DNA of 64,000 nt, taken from the NCBI GenBank assembly GCA_003278735.1, contig QCDO01000008.1:25327-89326 (forward strand), in the 5' to 3' direction. This stretch comes from Prochlorococcus sp. AG-355-J09 (GTDB lineage: Bacteria > Cyanobacteriota > Cyanobacteriia > PCC-6307 > Cyanobiaceae). Every line of letters starts with the position of its first letter. The stretch's first letter is position 1. A program made the translations under genes and the position numbers. Shown one piece after another: positions 21,203 through 31,980 of the stretch. The notes below the pieces were generated by a model that saw only the letters and a program-made list of their open reading frames with translations, ran no database searches and had not been told where the DNA came from.

Positions 21203-22374
21203 TGAGTTTTTCTTTTTTAAAATTTAGAAAAATACCATTAGCTTGGTTGTTATTAACTAGGCAGCCGTTAAGGCTAGTAGTTGCCATCGCTGGAATCAGT
21301 TTTGCTGGTATTTTGATGTTTATGCAATTAGGTTTTAGAGATGGTTTATTTGACACGAGCGTAACTATTCATAAACTTCTAGATGCCGATCTTGTTTTGA
21401 TAAGTCCTAGATCAAAAAGTTCTATAAGCATGAGTGGATTCCCAAAAAGAAGATTAATTCAAAGTCTCGCAGTAGAAGATGTTGAAAAAACTGCTCCTGT
21501 TAATCTAAATTATTTACTTTGGAGAAATCCCGAAAATCTTAAAACTAGATCAATACTTGCATTAGGTTTTAATCCCTCCGATTCACTTCTTTTAGATGAG
21601 GGATTCTCAAAGAAAGCTTATAAATTGAGAAATCCATCAAGAGTTCTTTTTGACAAACTATCTAGACCTGAATTTGGACCGATTGAAGAATGGTTCTTAT
21701 CTGAAAAAAAAGTTGAGACTGAGGTTGCCGGGAAAAGAGTAATTGTTGAGGGCCTCGTGGAGTTGGGACCATCTTTTGGCGCAGATGGTAATTTGATAAC
21801 TAGTCGAGAAACCTTCTTACGACTTTTCCCTGCTAATCCTCCTGGCAGTATAGAAATTGGTTTGGTAAAGCTAAAAAAAGGATCAGATCCTGAATTGATT
21901 TCAAGGATATTAAATAACTCACTCCCAAATGATGTTAGGGTTCTTACAAAAAATCAATTTATAGAATTTGAGAAGAATTATTGGAAAAATAGTACTGCAA
22001 TAGGTTTTATATTTAGTTTGGGAGCATTGATGGGTTTTGTTGTAGGGTGTGTGGTTGTTTATCAAATCCTTTATAGTGACGTCACAGATCACCTCCCAGA
22101 GTACGCCACCTTATTGGCAATGGGGTATAGACTTAAGTCTCTCTTCTTTGTTGTAGCTAGAGAAGGGTTTTTGTTGGCATTGTTTGGTTATTTACCTGCT
22201 TATTTATCTGGTCAAATACTTTACTCAGTTATAAGAAGTTCTACTAAACTCCCAATAATAATGGACGCAGATAAAACTATTTTAATTTTCGTATTAGTTT
22301 TAGTTATGTGTATGGGGTCCGCCGCTATTGCAATGCGTAAATTAGTTGACGCTGATCCTGCCGAAATTTTTTAA
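21202..22374 (+). CDS. DevC-type ABC transporter permease
   Basis: LAWLLLTRQPLRLVVAIAGISFAGILMFMQLGFRDGLFD. Confidence 0.88.
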   Translation: MSFSFLKFRKIPLAWLLLTRQPLRLVVAIAGISFAGILMFMQLGFRDGLFDTSVTIHKLLDADLVLISPRSKSSISMSGFPKRRLIQSLAVEDVEKTAPVNLNYLLWRNPENLKTRSILALGFNPSDSLLLDEGFSKKAYKLRNPSRVLFDKLSRPEFGPIEEWFLSEKKVETEVAGKRVIVEGLVELGPSFGADGNLITSRETFLRLFPANPPGSIEIGLVKLKKGSDPELISRILNNSLPNDVRVLTKNQFIEFEKNYWKNSTAIGFIFSLGALMGFVVGCVVVYQILYSDVTDHLPEYATLLAMGYRLKSLFFVVAREGFLLALFGYLPAYLSGQILYSVIRSSTKLPIIMDADKTILIFVLVLVMCMGSAAIAMRKLVDADPAEIF

Positions 22375-22387
22375 CAATTGAAGATAA

Positions 22388-23116
22388 ATGGTTAAAGCTA
22401 ATAAATCAAAAAATAATGTTAAAAACCTTAAAACAGTCTCAATAAATAATTTGAGTCACTTTTATGGAAAAAATGAAAATAAAAAACAAGTTCTCAATGA
22501 CGTTAATTTAAATATTGATAAAGGAGAGTTGGTTCTTTTAAAAGGACCTTCAGGATGTGGTAAAACGACTCTTTTAACATTAATTGGTGCCTTGAGAACA
22601 TGTCAAAGTGGAGATTTAACTGTATTAAATAAGCAGTTAAATGGAGCCTCAAGGAAAACACGTCAGATTCTTAGAAGAAGTATTGGAATGATTTTTCAAG
22701 GTCACAATCTTTTGAGATGTTTAACAGCAGAACAAAATGTGCAGATGGGCGCCGATTTAATAAAAGGTTTAACATATTTGCAAAGACGTGAAATAGCACG
22801 GAATTGGTTGTCAGCAGTAGGATTAGAAGAACATCATAAAAAGTTGCCAAATGACTTATCTGGTGGGCAGAAACAGAGAGTAGCAATTGCTCGAGCTTTA
22901 TCTGCTAACCCAAAACTTTTATTAGCTGATGAGCCCACTTCTGCTTTAGATAGCGTCACAGGAAGAGAAATAGTAACCCTTTTAAGGAAACTAGCAAAAG
23001 AGCAAAATTGTTCTGTATTAATGGTGACGCATGATCCAAGAATTGCTGATATGGCTGATAGGATATTAAATATGGAAGATGGTAAAATATATAGTGCTCA
23101 TAGTGAGCTAATATAA
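22388..23116 (+). CDS. DevA-type ABC transporter ATP-binding protein
   Basis: GPSGCGKTTLL, LSGGQKQRVAIARAL, LLADEPTSALD. Confidence 0.92.
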   Translation: MVKANKSKNNVKNLKTVSINNLSHFYGKNENKKQVLNDVNLNIDKGELVLLKGPSGCGKTTLLTLIGALRTCQSGDLTVLNKQLNGASRKTRQILRRSIGMIFQGHNLLRCLTAEQNVQMGADLIKGLTYLQRREIARNWLSAVGLEEHHKKLPNDLSGGQKQRVAIARALSANPKLLLADEPTSALDSVTGREIVTLLRKLAKEQNCSVLMVTHDPRIADMADRILNMEDGKIYSAHSELI

Positions 23117-23134
23117 TTAAAAGTTAAAAATTTT

Positions 23135-23284
23135 ATGTCTAAGAGAAGGAATCTAAAAAAAGAAAAGCAGGAACGTAATAGAGCCTATGCTAGAAAATTC
23201 AAAAAAAGGAAATTAAGAACTGATGGAAGACCTGATGGTGGAAACGTTACAGGTACAGCAAATAATGGCGGTGCAGCTGATTAG
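23135..23284 (+). CDS. Small basic hypothetical protein, 49 aa
   Basis: Manual translation MSKRRNLKKEKQERNRAYARKFKKRKLRTDGRPDGGNVTGTANNGGAAD. Confidence 0.65.
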   Translation: MSKRRNLKKEKQERNRAYARKFKKRKLRTDGRPDGGNVTGTANNGGAAD

Positions 23285-23345
23285 GGAATATCTTTTGTTT
23301 TTATCTTTTGGAATTCAATATATTATGCATATTTAAGACATAATC

Positions 23346-24257
23346 ATGAATGTAAGTATTGTTATACCGACTTACAATAGATTACCTATATTAGAGAAAT
23401 GTCTATTAGCGCTTGAGAATCAAAAATTAAATACAAATATTAGTAATTATGAAGTAATAGTAGTGGATGATGGATCAACTGATGGGACAACCTCATGGAT
23501 AAATAAAAACAAAGCTAATCTCCCACACGTTGTTCTATTTCAGCAAGAACATGGAGGACCTGCACTTGGAAGAAATCTGGGAGTAATTAAATCAAAATAT
23601 GAAATTATTATATTCATTGATAGTGATCTTATTGTTTTAGACAATTTTATAAATTGCCACGTAGAAAAATTACTTTCCTCTTGGAGAAAAAATAATAAAA
23701 AATGTTTTACCTATGGCTCGGTAGTCAATACATCTAATTTTCTAAATCCTCAGAGTGAAAAACATAAACTGATGGACACTTCTTTTGCATATTTTGCTAC
23801 TGGGAATGTAGCGATATCAAAAGAATTGATTTTAAGTGTGGGATTATTTGATACTTCTTTTAGTCTTTACGGTTGGGAGGATTTAGAACTTGGAGAAAGA
23901 TTAAAAAAAATTGGGACAAAATTAATTAAATGCCCAAATGCAGTAGGGTTTCATTGGCATCCGCCGTTTAATTGCGAACAAATAGATTCATTAATAGCTC
24001 AAGAAAAAGAGAGAGCAAAAATGGCTTTAGTGTTTTATAAGAAACACCCAAATTTAAGGGTTAGATTTATGATTCAACTAACTCCTCTTCATAATTTACT
24101 TTGGAAAATTCTTTGCTTGGGAGGACTAATCAGTGTTGATAGAATCTTTCCTTTATTAAGATTCCTAGTTAATATAAGAAGAAATAGACTTGCACTTGAG
24201 ATACTAAGGATCCCTCTAAATATGATTTACATTAAACAGTTAACCAATTCAAGATAA
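23346..24257 (+). CDS. Family 2 glycosyltransferase
   Basis: VSIVIPTYNRLPILEKCL, VVDDGSTDGT, FIDSDLIV. Confidence 0.9.
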   Translation: MNVSIVIPTYNRLPILEKCLLALENQKLNTNISNYEVIVVDDGSTDGTTSWINKNKANLPHVVLFQQEHGGPALGRNLGVIKSKYEIIIFIDSDLIVLDNFINCHVEKLLSSWRKNNKKCFTYGSVVNTSNFLNPQSEKHKLMDTSFAYFATGNVAISKELILSVGLFDTSFSLYGWEDLELGERLKKIGTKLIKCPNAVGFHWHPPFNCEQIDSLIAQEKERAKMALVFYKKHPNLRVRFMIQLTPLHNLLWKILCLGGLISVDRIFPLLRFLVNIRRNRLALEILRIPLNMIYIKQLTNSR

Positions 24258-24310
24258 AAAACTTTTAGAAATACGCATCACTTGCTAGAATAAACAAAAT
24301 AAATTACACA

Positions 24311-24374
24311 CATCTGACAGTTTCGGGTGAATTATTAATATTAATTCCCCGTCAGATGGAGGCTAACCCGAAAC
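24311..24374 (+). promoter_or_regulatory. Putative pseudoknotted RNA leader of rpsB-tsf
   Basis: A CATCTGAC 24311-24318 with A' GTCAGATG 24351-24358; B GTTTCGGGT 24320-24328 with B' ACCCGAAAC 24366-24374; internal hairpin GAATTA 24329-24334 with TAATTC 24342-24347. Confidence 0.75.
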
Positions 24375-24386
24375 CCTTTTTAAATT

Positions 24387-25091
24387 ATGGCTGTTGTATC
24401 ACTATCAGAAATGATGGAAGCTGGTGCTCATTTTGGGCATCAAACTAGACGTTGGAATCCCAAGATGTCTAAGTATATATATTGCGCGAGAAATGGGGTT
24501 CATATTATTGATCTTGTAAAAACAGCATTATGTATGAACAATGCATATAAATGGACTAGAAACGCTGCAAAAAGCGGTAAACGTTTCCTATTTGTGGGTA
24601 CAAAAAAACAAGCATCAGATGTAGTAGCTCAGGAAGCTTCACGCTGTGGAGCTGCATATGTAAATCAAAGATGGCTTGGAGGGATGTTGACTAATTGGAC
24701 AACAATGAAAGCTAGGATTGAAAGATTAAAGGATCTAGAAAGAATGGAAAGTAGTGGGTCAATAGCAATGAGGCCTAAAAAAGAAGCTGCAGTATTAAGG
24801 AGAGAACTTGAAAGATTACAAAAATACCTAGGTGGACTTAAGGGTATGAGAAGATTGCCAGATGTAGTTGTATTGGTTGATCAGAGAAGAGAATCTAATG
24901 CAGTATTAGAAGCTAGAAAATTAGATATCTCATTAGTATCAATGTTGGATACAAATTGCGATCCGGATTTGTGTGAAGTTCCAATTCCTTGTAACGATGA
25001 TGCAGTTAGATCTGTGCAACTTATTTTAGGAAGACTTGCAGATGCCATTAATGAAGGAAGAAAGGGCTCTAATGCCGAAAGAAAAAATTAA
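24387..25091 (+). CDS. rpsB: 30S ribosomal protein S2
   Basis: [44 protein letters not shown]. Confidence 0.98.
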   Translation: MAVVSLSEMMEAGAHFGHQTRRWNPKMSKYIYCARNGVHIIDLVKTALCMNNAYKWTRNAAKSGKRFLFVGTKKQASDVVAQEASRCGAAYVNQRWLGGMLTNWTTMKARIERLKDLERMESSGSIAMRPKKEAAVLRRELERLQKYLGGLKGMRRLPDVVVLVDQRRESNAVLEARKLDISLVSMLDTNCDPDLCEVPIPCNDDAVRSVQLILGRLADAINEGRKGSNAERKN

Positions 25092-25135
25092 ATTCCAACT
25101 TAAAACTTACTATTCATTATTTTTTATTACTTCAA

Positions 25136-25792
25136 ATGGGAAACATTACAGCAAAACTTGTAAAAGATCTTAGAGACAAAACTGGCGCAGGAATGATGGA
25201 CTGCAAAAAAGCACTTAATGAAACCGAAGGAAATCTAGATAAAGCTTTGGAATGGTTAAGAAAGAAAGGCATAGCTAGTGCTGAAAAGAAATCGGGAAGA
25301 GTAGCGGCTGAAGGGTCAATTGGTAGTTATATACATACTGGAGCAAGAGTTGGAGTTTTATTAGAGTTAAATTGTGAAACTGATTTCGTTGCTAGAGGTG
25401 ATATATTCCAATCTCTGTTGAAGGATGTTTCAATGCAAGTAGCAGCATGCCCAAATGTTGAGTATGTATCAATTGATGAAATACCAGAAGATGTTGTTGA
25501 AAAAGAAAAGCAGATTGAAATGGGTAGGGACGATTTATCTGGAAAACCAGAACAAATTAAAGAAAAAATAGTTGAAGGGAGAATAGCAAAAAGACTTAAA
25601 GAGCTTGTTTTGCTTTCACAACCCTACATTAAGGATAGTTCTCTAACAGTTGAGGATCTTGTTAAACAAGCAGCTGCAAAAATTGGCGAAAATATCAAAG
25701 TAAGACGCTTTACAAGATATACATTGGGTGAAGGTATCGAAAAAAATCAGATGGACTTTGCTGAAGAGGTCGCATCAATGCAAACAAACTAG
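25136..25792 (+). CDS. tsf: Elongation factor Ts
   Basis: [47 protein letters not shown]. Confidence 0.98.
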   Translation: MGNITAKLVKDLRDKTGAGMMDCKKALNETEGNLDKALEWLRKKGIASAEKKSGRVAAEGSIGSYIHTGARVGVLLELNCETDFVARGDIFQSLLKDVSMQVAACPNVEYVSIDEIPEDVVEKEKQIEMGRDDLSGKPEQIKEKIVEGRIAKRLKELVLLSQPYIKDSSLTVEDLVKQAAAKIGENIKVRRFTRYTLGEGIEKNQMDFAEEVASMQTN

Positions 25793-25796
25793 TCAC

Positions 25797-26882
25797 TTGA
25801 ATGATTTGAATAATTTCAATAATTACATATATATAGATAAAATTAATTCTCAATTAAAGAGAGCAGACATACAAAAAAGAATACTAACTAGAAATATCTA
25901 TAGGAGATATGAACTTTATCTTAATCTAGTAAGAGATCTACTTTTCATCTCTGTAGAAAAAGGCCTCAATCAAATATATAGTCATTTGACTATTAATGAA
26001 AATTTCTTAAATGAAAATGAATTCTATAATCTTTTTGAAAAAAAAATAAGTAAATTAATATTTACGAATTTGCCCTTTTTAACAGTAGAACAATTAAAGA
26101 TAAATGAAATTGAAAAAAATAAAAATAAGGAAATTAATTTTACTATTTTTGATAGTTCCAAAAAAATAAAGGATTATCAAAAAGAAAAATTTCAATATGA
26201 AGATAGTTTTCAATTAAAAGAATCCACTCAGTTCGAGATTACTGAAGACTTTTCAAATACTTCTGAATATTATCAAGCTCATAATTATGAGAGATTCGTA
26301 TCACTTGATTTAGATAATAACCATCATAATAATTATTTATCTAAAAATAATATTTTTGAAAATTTAGGAGTTGAAAAACAATTTATTTCCTCTTTAATTG
26401 AATTAATGGGAGAAGAAAAAGTGGATAAACTAAGACATCAAGAAAAAGAAAATATAAATCAAATGGATAATTTACCAAAAAATCAGATTCTTAATAATTT
26501 TTCTTTAATAGACAAGTCATTGGAAAATTTATTGTTGAATCTTTCATATAATGTTAACCAAGAATTATTCAAAGCAAATCTAATAAAAAAGATGATATCC
26601 AAAGATTCCTTTGATTACTTGGTACGTAATAATTTTATGATAAAACATCCATATCCTTTTGTTATTAATTTCGAATTAAAATTAAATCGGTCATCATTAA
26701 TCGACAATAATTTTCCAAGCATTTTTTTCTTCAATATATCCACTGTTGAGTTAGAGTTTAAAAATTTAAATCTTTCTATTCAAAGGAACAAAATAAATGA
26801 GCTAAAAAATCAATTTCAGCGTTTGATTAAAAAAGAGACATATTGGAGGCAAAAACAAATAACTTTGAATAAGATACGTTGA
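25797..26882 (+). CDS. Hypothetical protein between tsf and recG (TTG start inferred)
   Basis: Long open frame; the ORF-track ATG at 25728 lies inside tsf, so a TTG at 25797 or 25806 is more likely. Confidence 0.6.
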   Translation: MNDLNNFNNYIYIDKINSQLKRADIQKRILTRNIYRRYELYLNLVRDLLFISVEKGLNQIYSHLTINENFLNENEFYNLFEKKISKLIFTNLPFLTVEQLKINEIEKNKNKEINFTIFDSSKKIKDYQKEKFQYEDSFQLKESTQFEITEDFSNTSEYYQAHNYERFVSLDLDNNHHNNYLSKNNIFENLGVEKQFISSLIELMGEEKVDKLRHQEKENINQMDNLPKNQILNNFSLIDKSLENLLLNLSYNVNQELFKANLIKKMISKDSFDYLVRNNFMIKHPYPFVINFELKLNRSSLIDNNFPSIFFFNISTVELEFKNLNLSIQRNKINELKNQFQRLIKKETYWRQKQITLNKIR

Positions 26883-26904
26883 AAAAATAACTCTTTTTTC
26901 AAAT

Positions 26905-29361
26905 GTGACTATTAGCGGGAATAATAATAAATTAATTAAAGATTGGATAAGACCTCTTCAAAAATCTCTTACTATTGAAACTGAAAACAAATTTATTAAT
27001 ACTTTAGGAAGAGAAAAATATTTCAATGATTATTTGCATGAATCATTAAAAAAACTAGATAATCTAAATCTCTCAGACGAATATTTAAGGATATTTTATG
27101 AATTTTCTAAAAAATATAATGAATATAATAAATTAGATGAAAATCAAAGAAAAAGGTTAATTATCGATACAAGAAAAAATCTTTACAAACTAGGTAAAAC
27201 TCTAGAAATAGAAAGTTCTAATAATATTTCTAATAATGTTTTTCTGAATAAAGCTGATTCAAGTTTGTCTTTTGATTCGGATATTTCATTAATAAAAAAT
27301 GTAGGAAAAGTTTATAAAAATAAGCTTCATGAATTAGGGATATTTCATATAAAAGATCTAATAAATTATTTTCCAAGAACATATCTAGACTATACGAATA
27401 GAGTCAAGATAATAAATTTAAAACCAGATAACTTATACACGTGCATCGCAATTGTTAAAAGATTGTATATTCATAAGAGTAAAAAAAATAGTAATTTATC
27501 AATAATGAATATTGTAGTTTCTGATGAAACGTCTTCAATAAAGGTCACAAAATTTTTTTTAGGAAGAAGATTTAGATCTTACTCCTTCTTCACCTCTCAA
27601 AAGTCTTTGTATACTTCTGGAACCAAATTAGCAATTTCCGGTAAGGTTAAATTGACAGAGTATGGAAAAACTTTTGTAGATCCGCAGATTGAAATTCTTA
27701 AGGATAACAATGATAATTTTAATTTCTCAGGCAAAATATTACCCTTGTATTCATTAGGTGAAGCATTATCTAATATGAGTTTTATAAAACTTATGAAAAA
27801 GGTACTCATTTATGCAAAGCAATATCCAGAAATTTTAAATAAAAAGCAACTTGAATCATTATCTTTATTATCAAAAGGAGAGTCGTTGATTAATATCCAT
27901 TTCCCATCAACTCAAGAGGCACTTATTGAGTCAAAAAAACGTTTGGTTTTTGATGAGTTATTACTTCTTCAAATAAAATTTTTACTTAGAAAAAGAAAGA
28001 CGAATAAAAATGTAACTTCCCAACAATTACCTCAAAAGAAATCTTTATTAAAAGAATTTTTAAATACTTTTCCTTTTGGGTTAACAAAATCTCAAGAGAA
28101 TGTTTTAAATGAAATTAAGAAAGATTTATCTAATCCCGTACCAATGTCTAGATTGCTTCAGGGAGATGTTGGAAGCGGTAAAACCATAATTGCAATAGCG
28201 TCTCTTTTACTTGTTATTGAAAAAAATCTGCAAGGTGCATTTATGGTTCCAACTGAGGTATTGGCAGAACAGCATTATAAAAATTTATTAAAATATTTGA
28301 ATCCCCTTTTAGTTTCTGTTGAACTACTTACTGGTAATACTCCTCAAAAAAAGAGAAAAGAAATATTCTCTAATTTGAACAATGGATTAGTTGATATCCT
28401 AGTAGGTACTCATGCATTATTTGAGGATAAAGTAATCTTTAATGCATTAGGCATGGTTGTAATTGATGAACAACATAGATTTGGAGTTACTCAAAGAAAT
28501 AGATTACTAAATAAAGGAGAAAATACTAACTTGTTATCAATGACAGCAACACCAATTCCAAGAACTCTTGCGCTTTCTATTTATGGTGATTTAGATGTGA
28601 GTCAAATTACAGAACTCCCTCCAGGGAGAGTTCCCATAACAACAAAAATAATTTCAGAAGATGATTTAACTAACTTGTTTAAGATTGTTGAAGATGAGAT
28701 CAATAAGGGAAAGCAAGCTTATGTTATTTTGCCACTTATAGAAGATTCAGAAAAAATGAATTTAAGCTCCGCAAAGAAAACATTCAAACATTTGTCAGAA
28801 GAGGTCTTTGTTAACAAAAAGGTTGGATTATTACATGGCAAATTAAGTTCACAAGAAAAGAATGAAGTAATTAATTCTTTTTTAAAAAATGAAATTAATA
28901 TATTGGTTTCAACCACAGTAATTGAGGTTGGCATTGATGTGCCTAACGCCACATTTATGATTATTTACAATTCGGATAGATTCGGATTGTCCCAGCTACA
29001 TCAATTAAGGGGGAGAGTTGGTAGAGGATCAACAAAATCTTTTTGTTATCTGGTAACTCCCGATAAAAATGGATTAGAAAATAAACGACTTTGTGTTTTG
29101 CAAAAATCTAATGATGGCTTTTATATTGCTGAAAAAGACTTGGAGCTTAGAGGACCAGGCCAGATTTTAGGATATAGACAATCCGGATTACCTGATTTTG
29201 TACTGGACAATTTACCTAACAATAAATTTCTTATTGATAAGGCTCGTGAAGAGGCTATTAAGATTGTTAGTAATGATCCTAATTTAAAAGAAAATATTGT
29301 TTTAAGGAATATACTTATTGATAATTCTGATAATAAATTCATTCATGATTTCTTAAATTGA
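26905..29361 (+). CDS. recG: ATP-dependent DNA helicase RecG
   Basis: LLQGDVGSGKTIIA, VIDEQHRFGV, MTATPIPRTLALS, LRGRVGRG. Confidence 0.95.
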   Translation: MTISGNNNKLIKDWIRPLQKSLTIETENKFINTLGREKYFNDYLHESLKKLDNLNLSDEYLRIFYEFSKKYNEYNKLDENQRKRLIIDTRKNLYKLGKTLEIESSNNISNNVFLNKADSSLSFDSDISLIKNVGKVYKNKLHELGIFHIKDLINYFPRTYLDYTNRVKIINLKPDNLYTCIAIVKRLYIHKSKKNSNLSIMNIVVSDETSSIKVTKFFLGRRFRSYSFFTSQKSLYTSGTKLAISGKVKLTEYGKTFVDPQIEILKDNNDNFNFSGKILPLYSLGEALSNMSFIKLMKKVLIYAKQYPEILNKKQLESLSLLSKGESLINIHFPSTQEALIESKKRLVFDELLLLQIKFLLRKRKTNKNVTSQQLPQKKSLLKEFLNTFPFGLTKSQENVLNEIKKDLSNPVPMSRLLQGDVGSGKTIIAIASLLLVIEKNLQGAFMVPTEVLAEQHYKNLLKYLNPLLVSVELLTGNTPQKKRKEIFSNLNNGLVDILVGTHALFEDKVIFNALGMVVIDEQHRFGVTQRNRLLNKGENTNLLSMTATPIPRTLALSIYGDLDVSQITELPPGRVPITTKIISEDDLTNLFKIVEDEINKGKQAYVILPLIEDSEKMNLSSAKKTFKHLSEEVFVNKKVGLLHGKLSSQEKNEVINSFLKNEINILVSTTVIEVGIDVPNATFMIIYNSDRFGLSQLHQLRGRVGRGSTKSFCYLVTPDKNGLENKRLCVLQKSNDGFYIAEKDLELRGPGQILGYRQSGLPDFVLDNLPNNKFLIDKAREEAIKIVSNDPNLKENIVLRNILIDNSDNKFIHDFLN

Positions 29362-29418
29362 TAACCATCATTGTAATTTTTGATATTTATGCCATTATAA
29401 ATCAATTGCAAATTTTAA

Positions 29419-30102
29419 TTGAAAATTTGGAATAAAATACCAATTATAGATAATGGAGATAAATTAATAGCTATACCTAGCTGCCTAAAGTTTTTAGATC
29501 CCCATCCTTACTCTCATTTTGGAGCACCTTATAAAGATAAAACTTCTATTTGGAAATTAAGAGAGGAGGTTGTAAATAGACTAGTTAAAGTAAATGATTA
29601 TTTGATATCAAAGAGTAGTTTTAACCTTTTAATTTATGACAGTTGGCGACCTTTAGAAGTACAGGAATTTATGTTTAAAAGAGCTTTTTTATTGGAGTGT
29701 GAAAAATCCGATATTGACATTTCTTTTGAAAATATAAAATCTTATCCATCCATTTTAAAAAAAGTTGAAAAATTTTGGGCATATCCTTCTTATGACACTA
29801 TGTGTCCTCCTCCTCATTCAACTGGAGGTGCATTAGATGTTTGTTTATCAGATAAAGAAGGAAATCTTGTTGAAATGGGAAGCATGGTTGATCAAATGGA
29901 TGAGACCTCAAATCCTTATTTTTATGCAAACATAAAAAATGAAGAAGCAATTATTTGGAATAGTAGAAGAAATTTATTAAGGGAAATTATGACTAAATTC
30001 GGATTTGCTCAACATCCAAATGAATGGTGGCATTTTAGTTATGGTGATCAATTATGGGCTTGGAAAAATAAAAAAGTAAATGCCCTTTATGGAAAAATTT
30101 AA
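29419..30102 (+). CDS. D-alanyl-D-alanine dipeptidase (VanX-like, M15D)
   Basis: YDSWRPLEVQ, HSTGGALDVCL, EWWHFSYGDQLW; TTG start. Confidence 0.85.
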   Translation: MKIWNKIPIIDNGDKLIAIPSCLKFLDPHPYSHFGAPYKDKTSIWKLREEVVNRLVKVNDYLISKSSFNLLIYDSWRPLEVQEFMFKRAFLLECEKSDIDISFENIKSYPSILKKVEKFWAYPSYDTMCPPPHSTGGALDVCLSDKEGNLVEMGSMVDQMDETSNPYFYANIKNEEAIIWNSRRNLLREIMTKFGFAQHPNEWWHFSYGDQLWAWKNKKVNALYGKI

Positions 30103-30105
30103 AAT

Positions 30106-31893
30106 CTATTGATTTTCATTTAGTAAATTCAATATAAAATTTTCATCTTGAGTATTTATAAAATCTCCGAAATCCAAATCCAAATTACCCTTCCAATTAT
30201 CAAATAATGGTTGAAGAGTTTTTTCTAAATCGTTTAGTTCCATTCTTTGTAAGAATGGTTTAGCGAGCCTTTGTAGATTTTTACTTCCCCCCAACCATAA
30301 TTGGTATTTGTTTTGCCCACTTCCAACAAGTGCTAATTCGGCCATATAAGGCCTAGTACATCCATTCGGACATCCTGTCATTCTGAATAATATTGTCTTT
30401 TGGATTTTAAGGTCTAATAGTAGATTCTCAATCCTTTTAAGTACATCAGGTAATATTCTTTCGGCTTCAGTCATTGCAAGACCACAAAGAGGTAAGGCAG
30501 GACAAGCTAAAGCATGTCTTTGTATTTCATTGATATTTTCTAAATTTTCGTATCCAATTTTTGATAGAGATTTTTGAATTTCACCTTTATTTTTATTGGC
30601 GATATTACAAAGTAAAATATCTTGATTTGGTGTGAGTCTTAAATCTAAATTATATTTTTTAACAATACTTGTGATGGTATTCTTCTTCTCTCCAGATAGT
30701 CTCCCTGATAATAATGGTAAACCTACGAAATGAGAGGTTTTATTTTGTTTATGCCAACCTAGGTAATCAATAAGAACATTATCAGGTTCTTTTCTAATTT
30801 TTTTAATTTCTTTTTTGAAATACTTATCAGAAAGAATGTTTTTGAACCATTTAATACCTTTTCTATGAAGAAGATATTTCATTCTCGAATTTTTTCTTGA
30901 TTTTCTATCACCATAATCTCTTTGAATAGCAACAATGCTTTGTATTAACTCATAAACATCAGGTTCTTCAACATATCCAAGTGGATCTGCAATTCTGGCA
31001 AAGGTCTCCTCATTATTATGTGTGCGACCCATACCACCTCCAACATAGAAGTTGCACCCTTCCAAGTTTCCGTCTTTAGAAGTAAAAGCAACTATTCCTA
31101 TGTCATTGGTAAGAAGATCAACAGAATTGTCTCCAGGAACTGTCACAGCACATTTGAATTTTCTCGGTAAATATGTTGAACCATAAAGAGGCTCATCTTT
31201 TATCCCACTAAAAACATTATCTTTGAATTGGAGCTTCCTAATTGCTTCAATATCTTTATCAGGCTTTATGGTGTACTCTAAATCTCCATCAGCCCAAAGC
31301 TCTAAAAAAGTGCCTTGGCCAGCCATTGGGGTGAGAAGATCTGCAACTTTTTTTGCCAATGCTCTTGCAATAATATAGTCTGGCGAATCAAATGGGGCCG
31401 CAGGGGCCATAACGTTTCTATTTATGTCTCCACAAGCCGCTAATGTGGAGCCCATTGAATTTACTATTGTTTGTATGACTTCTTTTAAGTTCTCCTTTCT
31501 GATTCCATGCATTTGAAAGGCTTGTCTTGTAGTGGCCCTAAGTGTTCCATTACCTAGTTTGTCAGATAATTCATCTAATGCTAAAAATAATTTCCCAGGA
31601 ACTTCACCGCCCGGATTTCTTAACCTAAGCATCATTTGCCAATCTTTACTTTTGCCCGGCCTTCTATTTTCCCTGTTATCTTGTTGATAACTACCATGAA
31701 ATTTTAATAACTGAACTGCATCATTAGTAAAATGATCACTTTCATTGACTAATTCCGTAGCAAGTGGTTCCTTAAGAAATTGGCTGCTTTTCTTAAAATT
31801 TTCAAATTTAGAAACTTCTAGTCCATTTGCTAAACAAACAGTCTCTTCCTTTGCAGAATTTTTTTTCTTTTTTACTTTCTCTACCTTGATCAA
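30106..31893 (-). CDS. sir: Ferredoxin-type assimilatory sulfite reductase
   Basis: FRMTGCPNGCTRPYMAE siroheme/4Fe-4S motif, ALACPALPLCGLAMTEAER. Confidence 0.93.
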   Translation of the reverse strand: MIKVEKVKKKKNSAKEETVCLANGLEVSKFENFKKSSQFLKEPLATELVNESDHFTNDAVQLLKFHGSYQQDNRENRRPGKSKDWQMMLRLRNPGGEVPGKLFLALDELSDKLGNGTLRATTRQAFQMHGIRKENLKEVIQTIVNSMGSTLAACGDINRNVMAPAAPFDSPDYIIARALAKKVADLLTPMAGQGTFLELWADGDLEYTIKPDKDIEAIRKLQFKDNVFSGIKDEPLYGSTYLPRKFKCAVTVPGDNSVDLLTNDIGIVAFTSKDGNLEGCNFYVGGGMGRTHNNEETFARIADPLGYVEEPDVYELIQSIVAIQRDYGDRKSRKNSRMKYLLHRKGIKWFKNILSDKYFKKEIKKIRKEPDNVLIDYLGWHKQNKTSHFVGLPLLSGRLSGEKKNTITSIVKKYNLDLRLTPNQDILLCNIANKNKGEIQKSLSKIGYENLENINEIQRHALACPALPLCGLAMTEAERILPDVLKRIENLLLDLKIQKTILFRMTGCPNGCTRPYMAELALVGSGQNKYQLWLGGSKNLQRLAKPFLQRMELNDLEKTLQPLFDNWKGNLDLDFGDFINTQDENFILNLLNENQ

Positions 31894-31980
31894 AGGACCA
31901 AAACATATCTCTTTTTATACATTAGCGAAAAGCTTATTTAACTGGTAGTAAATTATAGTAAGTGAAGTCATATTTTTTTC

